Below the pieces are notes generated by a model, which saw only the letters and a program-made list of their open reading frames with translations, searched no databases and was not told the DNA's origin. A stretch of DNA of 64,000 bases, from the NCBI GenBank assembly GCA_965217125.1, contig OZ244244.1:868001-932000 (forward strand). The letters run 5' to 3'. Source of the stretch: JAAOIF01 sp965217125 (GTDB lineage Bacteria > Pseudomonadota > Gammaproteobacteria > PS1 > Pseudothioglobaceae). A program made the position numbers and the translations under genes. Of the stretch, positions 17,399 to 24,868 are shown piece after piece (the stretch's first letter is position 1; each line of letters begins with the position of its first letter).

Positions 17399-18535
17399 AT
17401 GTCATATAGTATTTTTAGTAAAACCATAAGCGATACACTAACCCAACCAATGTTTTTTGGCAACACCGTAAATGTAGCGCGTTTTGATAAACAAAAATTT
17501 GAAATATTTGAAAAACTCACTGAAAAACAGCTTTCATTTTTTTGGCGTCCTGAAGAAATAGATGTTTCAAAAGATAAAATGGATTTTGCCAAACTACTAC
17601 CAAATGAAAAGCATATTTTTATCTCTAATCTGCAATATCAAATCTTACTTGATTCGGTGCAGGGGCGCTCGCCAAATATTGCCTTTTTGCCGATTGTTTC
17701 ACTGCCAGAGTTGGAAAATTGGATTGAAACTTGGTCCTTTTCTGAAACCATTCATTCACGCTCTTATACCCATATTATTCGTGCTGTTGTGAATGAGCCA
17801 GGGGCAGTATTTGATGATATTATGCAAACTGACGAAATCATTCAACGCGCTGAAAGTGTCTCCAAAAACTACGATGAGCTGATTAAATGCACTCAAGCAT
17901 ATTTATTGCACGGTGTTGGCAAGTTGTCAATCAATGGCAGCCCTGCGGATGTTGATTTATATTGTTTGAAGAAAAAACTATACCTAACTTTAATGTCGGT
18001 TAATATTCTTGAGGCAGTGCGTTTTTATGTGTCTTTTGCTTGTTCATTTGCCTTTGCTGAGCGCAAGGTTATGGAGGGCAATGCCAAAATCATCAAAATG
18101 ATTGCCCGTGATGAAGCCCTGCATTTGACTGGCACACAACATATACTAAATTTAATGCGCGATGGCAAGGATGACCCTGATATGGCAAAGATTGCACAAC
18201 AATGCAAAACACAGGTTGTTGATATGTTTAGGCAAGCTTGCGAACAGGAAAAAGACTGGGCAGAATATCTATTTCGCGATGGCTCAATGATTGGCTTAAA
18301 CGCTGAAATTCTTAAACAATATTTAGAATATATTACCAATATACGCATGAGTGCATTAGGGCTTGTGCCTATTTTTGCCAAATGCACTAACCCCCTGCCG
18401 TGGATCAATCATTGGCTTGATTCTGACAATGTCCAAGTCGCCCCTCAGGAAACTGAAATCACCTCATATTTAGTCAGCGCAATTGACAATACTATGGATG
18501 CTAATGATAGTGATTTTGGTGATTTTAAGCTTTAG
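17399..18535 (+). CDS. nrdB: Ribonucleoside-diphosphate reductase class Ia, beta subunit NrdB
   Basis: NrdB houses the diferric-tyrosyl radical that starts catalysis in NrdA. I chose the ATG at 17399, which follows AGGAG (17389-17393); the upstream in-frame ATG at 17378 lies inside nrdA. The 378 residues align closely with E. coli NrdB. The radical tyrosine is Tyr123 in HSRSYTHII (Tyr122 in mature E. coli numbering), and iron ligands lie in SETIHSRS and ARDEALHLTGTQH. The C-terminal tail that docks on NrdA is present (DFGDFKL). The ferredoxin gene follows after 15 bases. Confidence 0.97.
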   Translation: MSYSIFSKTISDTLTQPMFFGNTVNVARFDKQKFEIFEKLTEKQLSFFWRPEEIDVSKDKMDFAKLLPNEKHIFISNLQYQILLDSVQGRSPNIAFLPIVSLPELENWIETWSFSETIHSRSYTHIIRAVVNEPGAVFDDIMQTDEIIQRAESVSKNYDELIKCTQAYLLHGVGKLSINGSPADVDLYCLKKKLYLTLMSVNILEAVRFYVSFACSFAFAERKVMEGNAKIIKMIARDEALHLTGTQHILNLMRDGKDDPDMAKIAQQCKTQVVDMFRQACEQEKDWAEYLFRDGSMIGLNAEILKQYLEYITNIRMSALGLVPIFAKCTNPLPWINHWLDSDNVQVAPQETEITSYLVSAIDNTMDANDSDFGDFKL

Positions 18536-18550
18536 CGATAGTTGTAATTC

Positions 18551-18823
18551 ATGTTTAAAATAGACCTTAACAACATTAACGGCAAAACTGAATCCTTGTA
18601 TGTGTATGGCGAATATTCAATCCTAAGAGAGCTTGAAACCCATAATATATTGATCAACCATTCCTGCCGACAAGGGCATTGTGGCAGCTGCATTGTGCAA
18701 TTATTGCTCGGTGATGTAATTCATCAAAACTCTTTAGTGCCACTGTCTCAAGGGGAAATATTGGCATGTCAAGCAATACCAATAACTGATATTACCATTG
18801 GCTTGAGAGAAAACTTAGGTTGA
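18551..18823 (+). CDS. yfaE: [2Fe-2S] ferredoxin of the YfaE type, NrdB cofactor maintenance
   Basis: YfaE-type ferredoxins deliver electrons that regenerate the NrdB diferric-tyrosyl cofactor. The 90 residues contain the plant-type ferredoxin cluster motif CRQGHCGSC (CX4CX2C) and the distant fourth cysteine in ILACQA. The gene follows nrdB by 15 bases, the usual position for this ferredoxin, and the length fits (E. coli YfaE has 84 residues). It is presumably under NrdR control with nrdAB. Confidence 0.88.
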   Translation: MFKIDLNNINGKTESLYVYGEYSILRELETHNILINHSCRQGHCGSCIVQLLLGDVIHQNSLVPLSQGEILACQAIPITDITIGLRENLG

Positions 18824-18826
18824 TAA

Positions 18827-19744
18827 ATGATTAGTTCAATAAAAAATAGTTTTATTCCTGCTATTGCCATTATTAAATTAATTTTTCCAGTTTTAATAAT
18901 ATTAGAAATATTAAAGTATTTTCAATTAATTGAGCCATTATCGGTATTATTATCGCCTATTTTAAGTTTGCTTGAACTGCCAAATGAGTTTTCAATTATC
19001 TGGATTGTGGGATTATTAACCGGAGTATATGGCGCTATTGCAAGTTTTTTTTATATTATTACAGAGCCGCAAAATTACACTGTGGCGGAAGTCAGTATGT
19101 TGGCATCATTAATATTAATCGCCCACGCTGTGCCAATTGAAGCAAAAATATCCCAATATTTAGGCCTAAGTTATTTTAAGACTATATTTTTTAGATTTTT
19201 CCTTTCGATATTATTTGCATTACTAATAAAATTTTCTGTTGATTTTTTTGGATTGTTGCAAGACAAGTTAGATTTAATATCTATGGTAAAAATCGAACAA
19301 CAAGAGGTTAGCATTCAATCAATTATTTTTAATCCCATTCTTATCTGTTTAGAGATTGGAATTATCATAATTTTTTTAAACCTTGCGGTTGATTTTTTAA
19401 AGAAAATCAAAGTTATTTATTATATTGAAATCGCACTAAAACCTATTGCTAATTTTTTAAAGATTGATAATAGACTAACTAATTCTCTATTGATCGGCAT
19501 TTTATTAGGGCTTTCTTACGGCAGCTCGCTACTAATGAAAGATTTTAAAAATTTAAAGAATATCCCAACCACTGAAAAAAATAAAGTTGTCTATTTTTTA
19601 AATCTCTCTCACGCATTAATTGAGGATACTATATTAGTTTTACTTATCGGGGCAAATATATTTGTCGTTTTAGTAGCAAGAGTTTTGTTTTCAATATTTG
19701 TAATACTGTTAATTGATTTATATTATAAAAAATCAAGGTCTTAA
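18827..19744 (+). CDS. Polytopic membrane protein, nucleoside-recognition (Gate) domain type
   Basis: This 305-residue protein is almost all hydrophobic, with about eight predicted membrane segments. WIVGLLTGVYGAIASFF and ILLGLSYGSSLLMKDFKN are glycine-rich motifs seen in YjiH/SpmA-like proteins with nucleoside-recognition Gate domains, some of which are transporters. It begins 3 bases after the ferredoxin stop, so it is likely part of the nrd transcript. A role in nucleoside or nucleobase movement would suit that neighbourhood but is inference. The substrate is unknown. Confidence 0.6.
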   Translation: MISSIKNSFIPAIAIIKLIFPVLIILEILKYFQLIEPLSVLLSPILSLLELPNEFSIIWIVGLLTGVYGAIASFFYIITEPQNYTVAEVSMLASLILIAHAVPIEAKISQYLGLSYFKTIFFRFFLSILFALLIKFSVDFFGLLQDKLDLISMVKIEQQEVSIQSIIFNPILICLEIGIIIIFLNLAVDFLKKIKVIYYIEIALKPIANFLKIDNRLTNSLLIGILLGLSYGSSLLMKDFKNLKNIPTTEKNKVVYFLNLSHALIEDTILVLLIGANIFVVLVARVLFSIFVILLIDLYYKKSRS

Positions 19745-19814
19745 CTATTTAAATTAAAAACTAACCAACACAAGTATATTAGTTAATATTTGCATTTTTA
19801 ATGTTTGTATCTCC

Positions 19815-20429
19815 TTATCTTTTAAATGAATATTCATTTTTGCATGATTCTATTGCAGATTGTCTATCATTGCCCCATTCTTGAAGACTTTCTAAATATA
19901 CCAACCTAAGCCCGACAATATAATTATTGCTTTCCTTGCTTTTATATTCTTTAATACCTGTCAAATATTTTATATGACTTGCTACTGTTTCATATTCACC
20001 TTTTGTTCCTGTTAAATGATGAATTTTTCTAAAATCTTCGTCGGTTAATTTTAAGTATTTAAGTCTATTGATTGTTTTCTGAGGTGTTTGTTCCATTTCC
20101 GCACTAAAAACTAATAAATTATATTCAATCAACATCTCGTAGAATTGTTTATTTTTATGAGCATATTCTAAGACAAGTTGTGAAGCACAGTGTTTTGCTG
20201 CACTTGAAATTGCTGGCGTTACAACTATAAGCAACAAAATACCAACCCACCATTTATAAGATATTGCTACATAAATAAATACTGGTATTGATAAAAGCCA
20301 CACCCACGACCTAAAAGAATGTACCGCTTGATACTTTCTGGGCAAATACTTTATTAAGCGTAATGATGCTGAGTTGTCAATACTAACGCTACCACCTTCA
20401 ATTCCACTATTAAATTCTTCAAATGTCAT
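19815..20429 (-). CDS. Hypothetical membrane protein
   Basis: I do not recognise this 204-residue protein. Two adjacent hydrophobic stretches near the middle of the N-terminal half (SWVWLLSIPVFIYVAISY, about 41-58, and WWVGILLLIVVTPAISSAA, about 60-78) suggest a membrane hairpin. A hydrophilic, helical C-terminal domain of about 120 residues follows, with no known motif. The gene is isolated at the left edge of the accessory island and is next to a structured repeat. The start ATG at 20429 is the first in frame. Confidence 0.55.
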   Translation of the reverse strand: MTFEEFNSGIEGGSVSIDNSASLRLIKYLPRKYQAVHSFRSWVWLLSIPVFIYVAISYKWWVGILLLIVVTPAISSAAKHCASQLVLEYAHKNKQFYEMLIEYNLLVFSAEMEQTPQKTINRLKYLKLTDEDFRKIHHLTGTKGEYETVASHIKYLTGIKEYKSKESNNYIVGLRLVYLESLQEWGNDRQSAIESCKNEYSFKR

Positions 20430-20512
20430 ATACTCACCTAACTATTAATAGACATCCTAATATACCATAAACATAGATAAATGTAATTCCCTAATCCAAA
20501 TCATTAGGGATG

Positions 20513-20780
20513 GCACCGCTCTTGTTCTGCTTTTTCTACCAACACAAACAAATCTAATGTCACTCCAATCCTCAATGCGGTAATGTGCAAAAATCGCCGT
20601 CCAGGCGATAGGGCGAAGCCCGATTTTGGTAAACTCTTAGGGGTGGGGGCTTGGGGGAGGGCGTCGGGATCTCGAGTTGGGGTAAAATCTACCACGCCCT
20701 CCCCCAAACAGACGATATGACACAAAATTTACACAAACAGTTCTAATGGCGTTGCTCTTGATTTTGCTCTGCTTTTGCTC
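20513..20780 (+). repeat. GC-rich structured dispersed repeat, copy 1
   Basis: This is one of three imperfect copies in the window (others 22609-22893 and, inverted, 54466-54740). It carries a 12-bp perfect inverted repeat, GGGGGAGGGCGT (20653-20664) with ACGCCCTCCCCC (20694-20705). A second hairpin is ATCGCC/GGCGAT (20593-20598/20604-20609), and a small one is GGGC-GAA-GCCC (20611-20621). The edges share a direct repeat of the type ACACAAACARNTCTAAT. It is far richer in GC than its surroundings. Six-frame translations are not conserved between copies, so it is unlikely to be coding. Confidence 0.85.
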
Positions 20781-20826
20781 TTAAAAATCACCCAACCCAA
20801 ATTCTTTATAAAAAAGTGTCCAGTTT

Positions 20827-20860
20827 TTTTTGGAAACCGCACTCTGACCCTAATTATTTA
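20827..20860 (-). repeat. Short repeat AATAATTAGGGTCAGAGTGCGGTT
   Basis: Read on the minus strand this is AATTAGGGTCAGAGTGCGG. Related forms occur at 21887-21904 (minus), 22541-22570 (plus), 54761-54785 (plus) and 54883-54913 (plus). It overlaps the 3' end of the antitoxin gene. Similar AGGGTCAGAGT strings are known beside REP-associated Y1 transposases, so these may be ends of a decayed element; that link is from memory and unproven. Confidence 0.55.
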
Positions 20861-21077
20861 CTCGCAAACTGTTCAGCTCATCTAACACCGGCTTTTCATC
20901 ATCAGCACGCATATTAAAAAATGGATGTTGGGTGATTTTTGCTTGATTTTTGTGCGGAATTGGCGTTATCAACGCTTTAGGCTTGCCATGATGCAAAACC
21001 ACTACATTTTCATTATTATCAAGCGCCGCTAAAATAGCGTTAGTTTTATAGCGTAAATCAACAATCGAGGTTTCCAT
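20850..21077 (-). CDS. Orphan Phd/YefM-family antitoxin
   Basis: The 75 residues fit the Phd/YefM fold. The N-terminal DNA-binding part, SIVDLRYKTNAILAALDNNENVVVLHHGKPKALITPI, resembles the family pattern in which a helix is followed by the strand-turn-strand 'v-v-hhGkpkA-l-pi'. The C-terminal part (about 45-75), which would bind a toxin, is short. No toxin follows: the sequence runs straight into a short repeat and then the GC-rich repeat. The partner has probably been lost, or the protein acts alone as a regulator. Alternatively it was recruited as a mobile cassette. Confidence 0.65.
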   Translation of the reverse strand: METSIVDLRYKTNAILAALDNNENVVVLHHGKPKALITPIPHKNQAKITQHPFFNMRADDEKPVLDELNSLRVNN

Positions 21078-21129
21078 AAGAGTTTTGTTTTTAATAAATG
21101 TATTTTTATTATATACATTATTATTAAAA

Positions 21130-21172
21130 GAGGCAAATAGAGCGAAGCCGTCTGCTGGAGTGAATTGTTAGA
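21130..21172 (-). other. Half attC-like site downstream of the LysE/RhtB gene
   Basis: On the minus strand, 4 bases after the exporter stop codon, the sequence reads TCTAACAATTCACTCCAGC then GACGGCTTCGCTC. This resembles the first half of an integron attC site: an R-box-like YCTAAC placed right after the stop, then an imperfect arm. The second half, with GTTRRRY, is not found; AT-rich DNA follows. It may be a truncated recombination site. No integrase is present in the window. Confidence 0.4.
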
Positions 21173-21176
21173 GCTA

Positions 21177-21797
21177 TTATAGCTTACTTGATAAGAGTTT
21201 TACTCCAGCCACACCAAAGAAAATAGCAAAAATAGAATCAAATGCTCTGTGTAATTTAATATATAAATTTCGCACAAATGCAACAGAAAATAGAATTGAG
21301 TAGCCTAAAAAAACGATTGCACTCACACTGCCTAATACGCCAACAATCTTTATTAAAGTTGTGGTATCTGACCCAGATGGAACCGCAAGTGTGTAGAGCG
21401 AACCAAAAAATAAAATTGCTTTTGGGTTGGTCAAATGTATGAGTAGTCCTTTTGTATATGCGATCTTGTAACTCGGCATCTTGTTATTTTTTAACTGTAC
21501 TGATTTTGAGCTTAGTGCTGAGCACAAGGATTTATATGAAAGAAAAATCAGATACATAGCTCCGAAATATCGCAAAAATTCAAAGAGCCAAACATTAGTA
21601 TACATAATTGCTCCTAAGCCAAATGCTGCAGAAATAGACCAAAACAAAGAGCCTGTCAACACGCCAAAAGCTAGCGACAATCCATACCAACGCCCTTGAC
21701 TCATTGACATAGCCGCAATTGCTAATGTTGCAGGACCTGGACTTGAAGTTGCTATCAAGGAGACTGTAATAATCAATATGTAATTTATTTCATTCAT
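21177..21797 (-). CDS. LysE/RhtB family amino acid exporter
   Basis: This is an inner-membrane exporter of amino acids or homoserine lactone-like substrates. The 206 residues have about six membrane segments and the family signature TSSPGPATLAIAAMSMSQGRWYGLSLAFGVLTG (about 17-49). The second conserved region is LIHLTNPKAILFFGSLYTLAVP. Length is standard. It is flanked on both sides by attC-like sequence, with the stop codon 4 bases from one, as in a gene cassette. The gene is intact. Substrate cannot be told from sequence. Confidence 0.85.
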   Translation of the reverse strand: MNEINYILIITVSLIATSSPGPATLAIAAMSMSQGRWYGLSLAFGVLTGSLFWSISAAFGLGAIMYTNVWLFEFLRYFGAMYLIFLSYKSLCSALSSKSVQLKNNKMPSYKIAYTKGLLIHLTNPKAILFFGSLYTLAVPSGSDTTTLIKIVGVLGSVSAIVFLGYSILFSVAFVRNLYIKLHRAFDSIFAIFFGVAGVKLLSSKL

Positions 21798-21807
21798 ATT
21801 TTATTGA

Positions 21808-21868
21808 GTTCTAACGCGTATACCCAAAGGGCACGACGAGCGGTTAGGTGCAGTGCTTTGTTAGGTGC
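21808..21868 (-). other. attC-like recombination site between two accessory genes
   Basis: On the minus strand the sequence starts ACCTAACAAAGCACTGC and ends ACGCGTTAGAAC, with CCGCTCGTCGTGCC between. The ends match the attC consensus RYYYAAC and (imperfectly) GTTRRRY, and the roughly 60-base length and GC-rich imperfect inner palindrome fit. It lies 27 bases after the stop of the gene at 21896-22480 and 11 bases before the start of the exporter, all on one strand, as in a cassette array. A folding prediction would be needed to confirm it. Confidence 0.5.
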
Positions 21869-21895
21869 TTTTCTAAAATAAATCACTCTCTAACC

Positions 21896-22480
21896 CTAAT
21901 TATTTTTAATTGCCTGTTTGGTAAAATTAACAACTGCCTCGATATTTTCTTTTGTTGGCTCCTCAGAATATGAAACACATTTAGAAGTAATAGACTGCAT
22001 AGCATCATCTTTTTTTATCTTTTTCAGTAAGGTTTTAATTTTCTTTATCCAAATATCAGGATTTTGATAAATAGAATAATCACGATCTTGGCAAGAAAAT
22101 CCTAAACATTCCCACGCCAAGGAAGATATTGCATGCACAATTGCAGTATCGTTTATTTTTTCTCTTTGGTACACAAGTCGTAACTTATCATGTACTAATG
22201 CCTTATCAAATGGATTATTCCTTTTTACTAAATATTGCTTAAGATTGTTTACCGAATCACTGAATAAGCCTGCTTTTTGTTGTATCAGCGCCAATCTTAA
22301 ATATTGAGCTAATGGGTATTCAGTAGAAACTTTTGGCATTAACTTCTGTGCCGTTTTTAGCAGTTCAATTGCTTCATTGTAATTTTTAACATCAATGAAT
22401 TTTGTAGCTTTTAAATTACATTGACGTATTTTTTCTTCGTTTTTAGTATTGTGGCGTGCTGTAATTTTTACTGAAAACAT
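21896..22480 (-). CDS. Hypothetical TPR-like protein
   Basis: I do not recognise a named family. The 194 residues include a stretch that reads like tetratricopeptide repeats: CNLKATKFIDVKNYNEAIELLKTAQKLMP (about 22-50), LAQYLRLALIQQKAGLFSDSVNNLKQYL (about 58-85), and a weaker third unit. The C-terminal part (about 120-194) is charged and contains several cysteines. There is no signal peptide. A GGAG ribosome site lies just before the ATG. It ends in a short repeat (AATTAGGGTTAGAG) whose TAG serves as the stop. It is probably cytoplasmic and cassette-borne. Confidence 0.6.
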   Translation of the reverse strand: MFSVKITARHNTKNEEKIRQCNLKATKFIDVKNYNEAIELLKTAQKLMPKVSTEYPLAQYLRLALIQQKAGLFSDSVNNLKQYLVKRNNPFDKALVHDKLRLVYQREKINDTAIVHAISSLAWECLGFSCQDRDYSIYQNPDIWIKKIKTLLKKIKKDDAMQSITSKCVSYSEEPTKENIEAVVNFTKQAIKNN

Positions 22481-22540
22481 TTACATACTCCTTTTTTACA
22501 CATAACTATTTATTAGATTGAGTATGATACACTAAATATT

Positions 22541-22570
22541 TTGAATAATTAGGGTTAGAGTGCGGTTCCC
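22541..22570 (+). repeat. Short repeat AATTAGGGTTAGAGTGCGGTT
   Basis: This is another copy of the motif at 20827-20860, here on the plus strand and followed by CCCCTATT. The same extended form, with GTGCGGTTCCCCTATT, occurs at 54883-54913. It marks the right edge of the accessory genes, before GC-rich repeat copy 2. Confidence 0.55.
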
Positions 22571-22608
22571 CTATTTCACTGGAGCGCGTAGCCTACCTGT
22601 GGTTGTGC

Positions 22609-22893
22609 CCTACTCTGCTCTTACCATGCTTTTTCTACCAACACCAACAAATCTAATTACGCCCCAATCCTCAATGCGACAGTGGCAAAAATCGCCGTCC
22701 AGGCGATAAGGCGAAGCCTGATTTTGATAAACTCTTAGGGGTGGGGGCTTGGGGGAGGGCGTCAGGATCTCGAATTGGGGTAAAATCTACCACGCCCTCC
22801 CCCAAACAGACGATATGACACAAAATTTACACAAACAGTTCTAATAGCACCGCTCTTGCTCTGCTTTTTCTACCCGCACAAACAAATCTAATG
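22609..22893 (+). repeat. GC-rich structured dispersed repeat, copy 2
   Basis: This copy is in the same orientation as copy 1 and closely similar across CCAATCCTCAATGCG to CACAAACAGTTCTAAT. It carries the same perfect inverted repeat, GGGGGAGGGCGT (22751-22762) with ACGCCCTCCCCC (22792-22803), and ATCGCC/GGCGAT. The right end repeats the left-end string (CACCGCTCTTGCTCTGCTTT, then ACAAACAAATCTAATG), so the element is bounded by direct repeats. It lies 80 bases before tRNA-Arg. Differences between copies fall mostly outside the stems. Confidence 0.85.
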
Positions 22894-22973
22894 TGTTTTT
22901 TATGTTGTAAATAGGATTTTTTAAATAAAATCAACTTGAATTTATATCATTATCCCTTGATAATAGGCAGATT

Positions 22974-23047
22974 GCCTTCGTAGCTCAGCTGGATAGAGCG
23001 GCCGCCTCCTAAGCGGCAGGTCAGAGGTTCGAATCTTCTCGAGGGCA
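22974..23047 (+). tRNA. tRNA-Arg (anticodon CCT)
   Basis: The cloverleaf is complete: acceptor GCCTTCG/CGAGGGC, D arm GCTC-GAGC, anticodon stem GCCGC/GCGGC around CTCCTAA (anticodon CCT, reading AGG), and T arm AGAGG-TTCGAAT-CTTCT. The discriminator base is A23047. CCA is not encoded. It borders the accessory island, and tRNA-flanking positions are common insertion points, though no attachment repeat was found. Confidence 0.96.
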
Positions 23048-23071
23048 CTATAAAACTGATTGGAGGTAGTT

Positions 23072-23326
23072 ATGTATAAACAATTAAATGCTAAAGCATT
23101 GGCGCTTACGCTGGGGATTATGTGGTCATTAGGGCTGTTATTTATTTCGCTGCTGGCGCTTGTATCGGGGGGTTATTTGCACAATCTGGCTGGCTTTTTA
23201 TCGAGCTTGTATATTGGTTATGATTTGAGTTTTGTGGGTATTATTATTGGTATGATTTGGGCGTTTTTAGATGCTGCTATTGGTGGTTTTGTGATTGCTT
23301 GGCTGTATAACAAATTTAACAAATAG
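23072..23326 (+). CDS. Small membrane protein, DUF5676/holin-like
   Basis: This is a small inner-membrane protein with two or three hydrophobic segments. The ATG at 23072 follows GGAGG (23063-23067); an in-frame TTG at 23060 is less likely. The 84 residues end with IIIGMIWAFLDAAIGGFVIAWLYNKF, typical of the DUF5676 family, often labelled bacteriophage holin in annotation pipelines. No phage genes are near, so the holin label should not be taken as evidence of a prophage. Function is unknown. Confidence 0.7.
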   Translation: MYKQLNAKALALTLGIMWSLGLLFISLLALVSGGYLHNLAGFLSSLYIGYDLSFVGIIIGMIWAFLDAAIGGFVIAWLYNKFNK

Positions 23327-23360
23327 GCAGGTATAATTAGAGTTTTTTTCGAGGTTTTTT

Positions 23361-23753
23361 ATGTATCAAGGACAATGCCTATGTGCTAAGGTTAAATTTC
23401 AAATAGCACAAAAAATTACCAATATTGTTATGTGTCATTGTAGCGAGTGTCGCCGCGTGCAAGGCACTGCGTTTGCTACTAATGGCAATGTGGAAAATGA
23501 CAATTTTACTTTTTTAAAGGGTGAAGATAATCTCACTGAATTTAAGGAAAATGACAATAAAAGTCGATTTTTTTGCAAAACTTGCGGCTCACCGATTATG
23601 GCAAAACTCAAAAACAATCCAAACTATACAAGAATTCGCCTTGGTAGTATTACAAATGATGTTGATGAGCCGATTGAAAAACATATTTTTGTCAATTCAA
23701 AAGCAAACTGGGACACAATTTGCGATGATATTCCTCAACATAAGGAATGGTAA
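23361..23753 (+). CDS. GFA-family (Mss4-like) zinc-binding protein
   Basis: The 130 residues match the GFA family, named for glutathione-dependent formaldehyde-activating enzyme. Zinc ligands are arranged as GQCLCAKVKF, then CHCSECRRVQG, then FFCKTCGSPI. Most members have no proven activity and bind zinc in a beta-rich Mss4 fold. The stop codon directly abuts the aroC start, so the two are probably co-transcribed, though no shared role is evident. Whether it acts on formaldehyde adducts is unknown. Confidence 0.85.
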   Translation: MYQGQCLCAKVKFQIAQKITNIVMCHCSECRRVQGTAFATNGNVENDNFTFLKGEDNLTEFKENDNKSRFFCKTCGSPIMAKLKNNPNYTRIRLGSITNDVDEPIEKHIFVNSKANWDTICDDIPQHKEW

Positions 23754-24863
23754 ATGAGTGGCAATAGTATTGGAAAATTATTTACAGTTAGCACCGCAGG
23801 TGAATCTCACGGCGAAGCCCTAATTGGTATTGTTGATGGCTGTCCGCCCGGTATGTTGTTGAATGAGGCGGATTTACAAGCTGATTTAGACCTTAGAAAA
23901 CCCGGCACTTCACGCCATACCACACAACGCCGAGAAGACGATTTAGTAAAAATCCTATCCGGCACTTTTAATGGCAAAACCACAGGCACGCCGATTGCAC
24001 TTATTATTCAAAATACCGACCAGCGTTCAAAAGACTATGGCAATATTGCCGATACTTTTCGTCCTGGGCATGCTGATTATACTTACCAGCAAAAATACGG
24101 CTTTAGAGATTATCGTGGTGGTGGGCGTTCTAGCGCCAGAGAAACGGCGATGCGCGTTGCCTGTGGTGGTATTGCTAAAAAATATTTAAAACAGAGTTTA
24201 GGCATTGAAGTTAGGGGCTATCTTGCCCAACTTGGCACAATTAAAGCCGAGGCATTTGATTGGCCGCAGGTGCATAGCAACCCGTTCTTTTTCCCAGATG
24301 TTAATAAAATCAAACAACTTGAAGATTATATGGATGCCCTACGAAAATCAGGCGATTCCATTGGCGCAAAAATCAACATTGTTGCCAATAATATGCCAGT
24401 TGGCTTAGGCGAGCCTATTTTTGACCGTCTTGATGCCGATATTACTAAGGCAATGATGAGTATCAATGCGGTTAAAGGGGTTGAAATTGGCGCAGGATTT
24501 GCATCAATCACCCAAAAAGGCACACAGCATCGCGATGCAATCAGTGCTGCTGGTTTTAAATCTAACCATGCAGGTGGCATCTTAGGTGGTATTAGCTCAG
24601 GGCAAGATTTATTAGTTTCTATAGCCCTCAAAGCTACTTCAAGTTTGCGTTTGCCGATTGAGAGTATTGATAAAAACGGCAAGCCAATTGAAGTGATTAC
24701 TAAGGGGCGACACGACCCTTGTGTAGGTATCCGTGCTACCCCGATTGCTGAGGCTATGCTGGCAATCACACTGATGGATCATGTTATGCGTCATCGCGCA
24801 CAAAACATTGATGTAGAATCGCAAACACCAGTTGTGCCAGCAAGTGTAGTCAAGAAAACATAA
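23754..24863 (+). CDS. aroC: Chorismate synthase AroC
   Basis: AroC converts EPSP to chorismate, the branch point to aromatic amino acids, folate and quinones, using reduced FMN. The 369 residues carry the family signatures GESHGEALIGIVDGCPPG near the start, FRPGHADYTYQQKYGFRDYRGGGRSSARET in the first third, and RHDPCVGIRATPIAEAM near the end. Length is standard. It follows the GFA gene without a gap and converges with queE (5 bases between stops). Its product feeds the PabB-like enzyme at 4679-5968. Confidence 0.97.
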   Translation: MSGNSIGKLFTVSTAGESHGEALIGIVDGCPPGMLLNEADLQADLDLRKPGTSRHTTQRREDDLVKILSGTFNGKTTGTPIALIIQNTDQRSKDYGNIADTFRPGHADYTYQQKYGFRDYRGGGRSSARETAMRVACGGIAKKYLKQSLGIEVRGYLAQLGTIKAEAFDWPQVHSNPFFFPDVNKIKQLEDYMDALRKSGDSIGAKINIVANNMPVGLGEPIFDRLDADITKAMMSINAVKGVEIGAGFASITQKGTQHRDAISAAGFKSNHAGGILGGISSGQDLLVSIALKATSSLRLPIESIDKNGKPIEVITKGRHDPCVGIRATPIAEAMLAITLMDHVMRHRAQNIDVESQTPVVPASVVKKT

Positions 24864-24868
24864 AATAA

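Noticed and set aside
20504..20725. Open frame of 73 codons in the structured repeat, and similar frames at 54432-54673
   Set aside because: They lie inside copies of a non-coding repeat, have no ribosome site, and the frames are not conserved between copies.
19815..22480. Defence island or genomic island with integrase
   Set aside because: No restriction, Cas, Abi or integrase gene was recognised; content is an antitoxin, an exporter and hypothetical genes.
23072..23326. Holin as a sign of prophage
   Set aside because: DUF5676 proteins are chromosomal; no endolysin, capsid, integrase or other phage gene is near.
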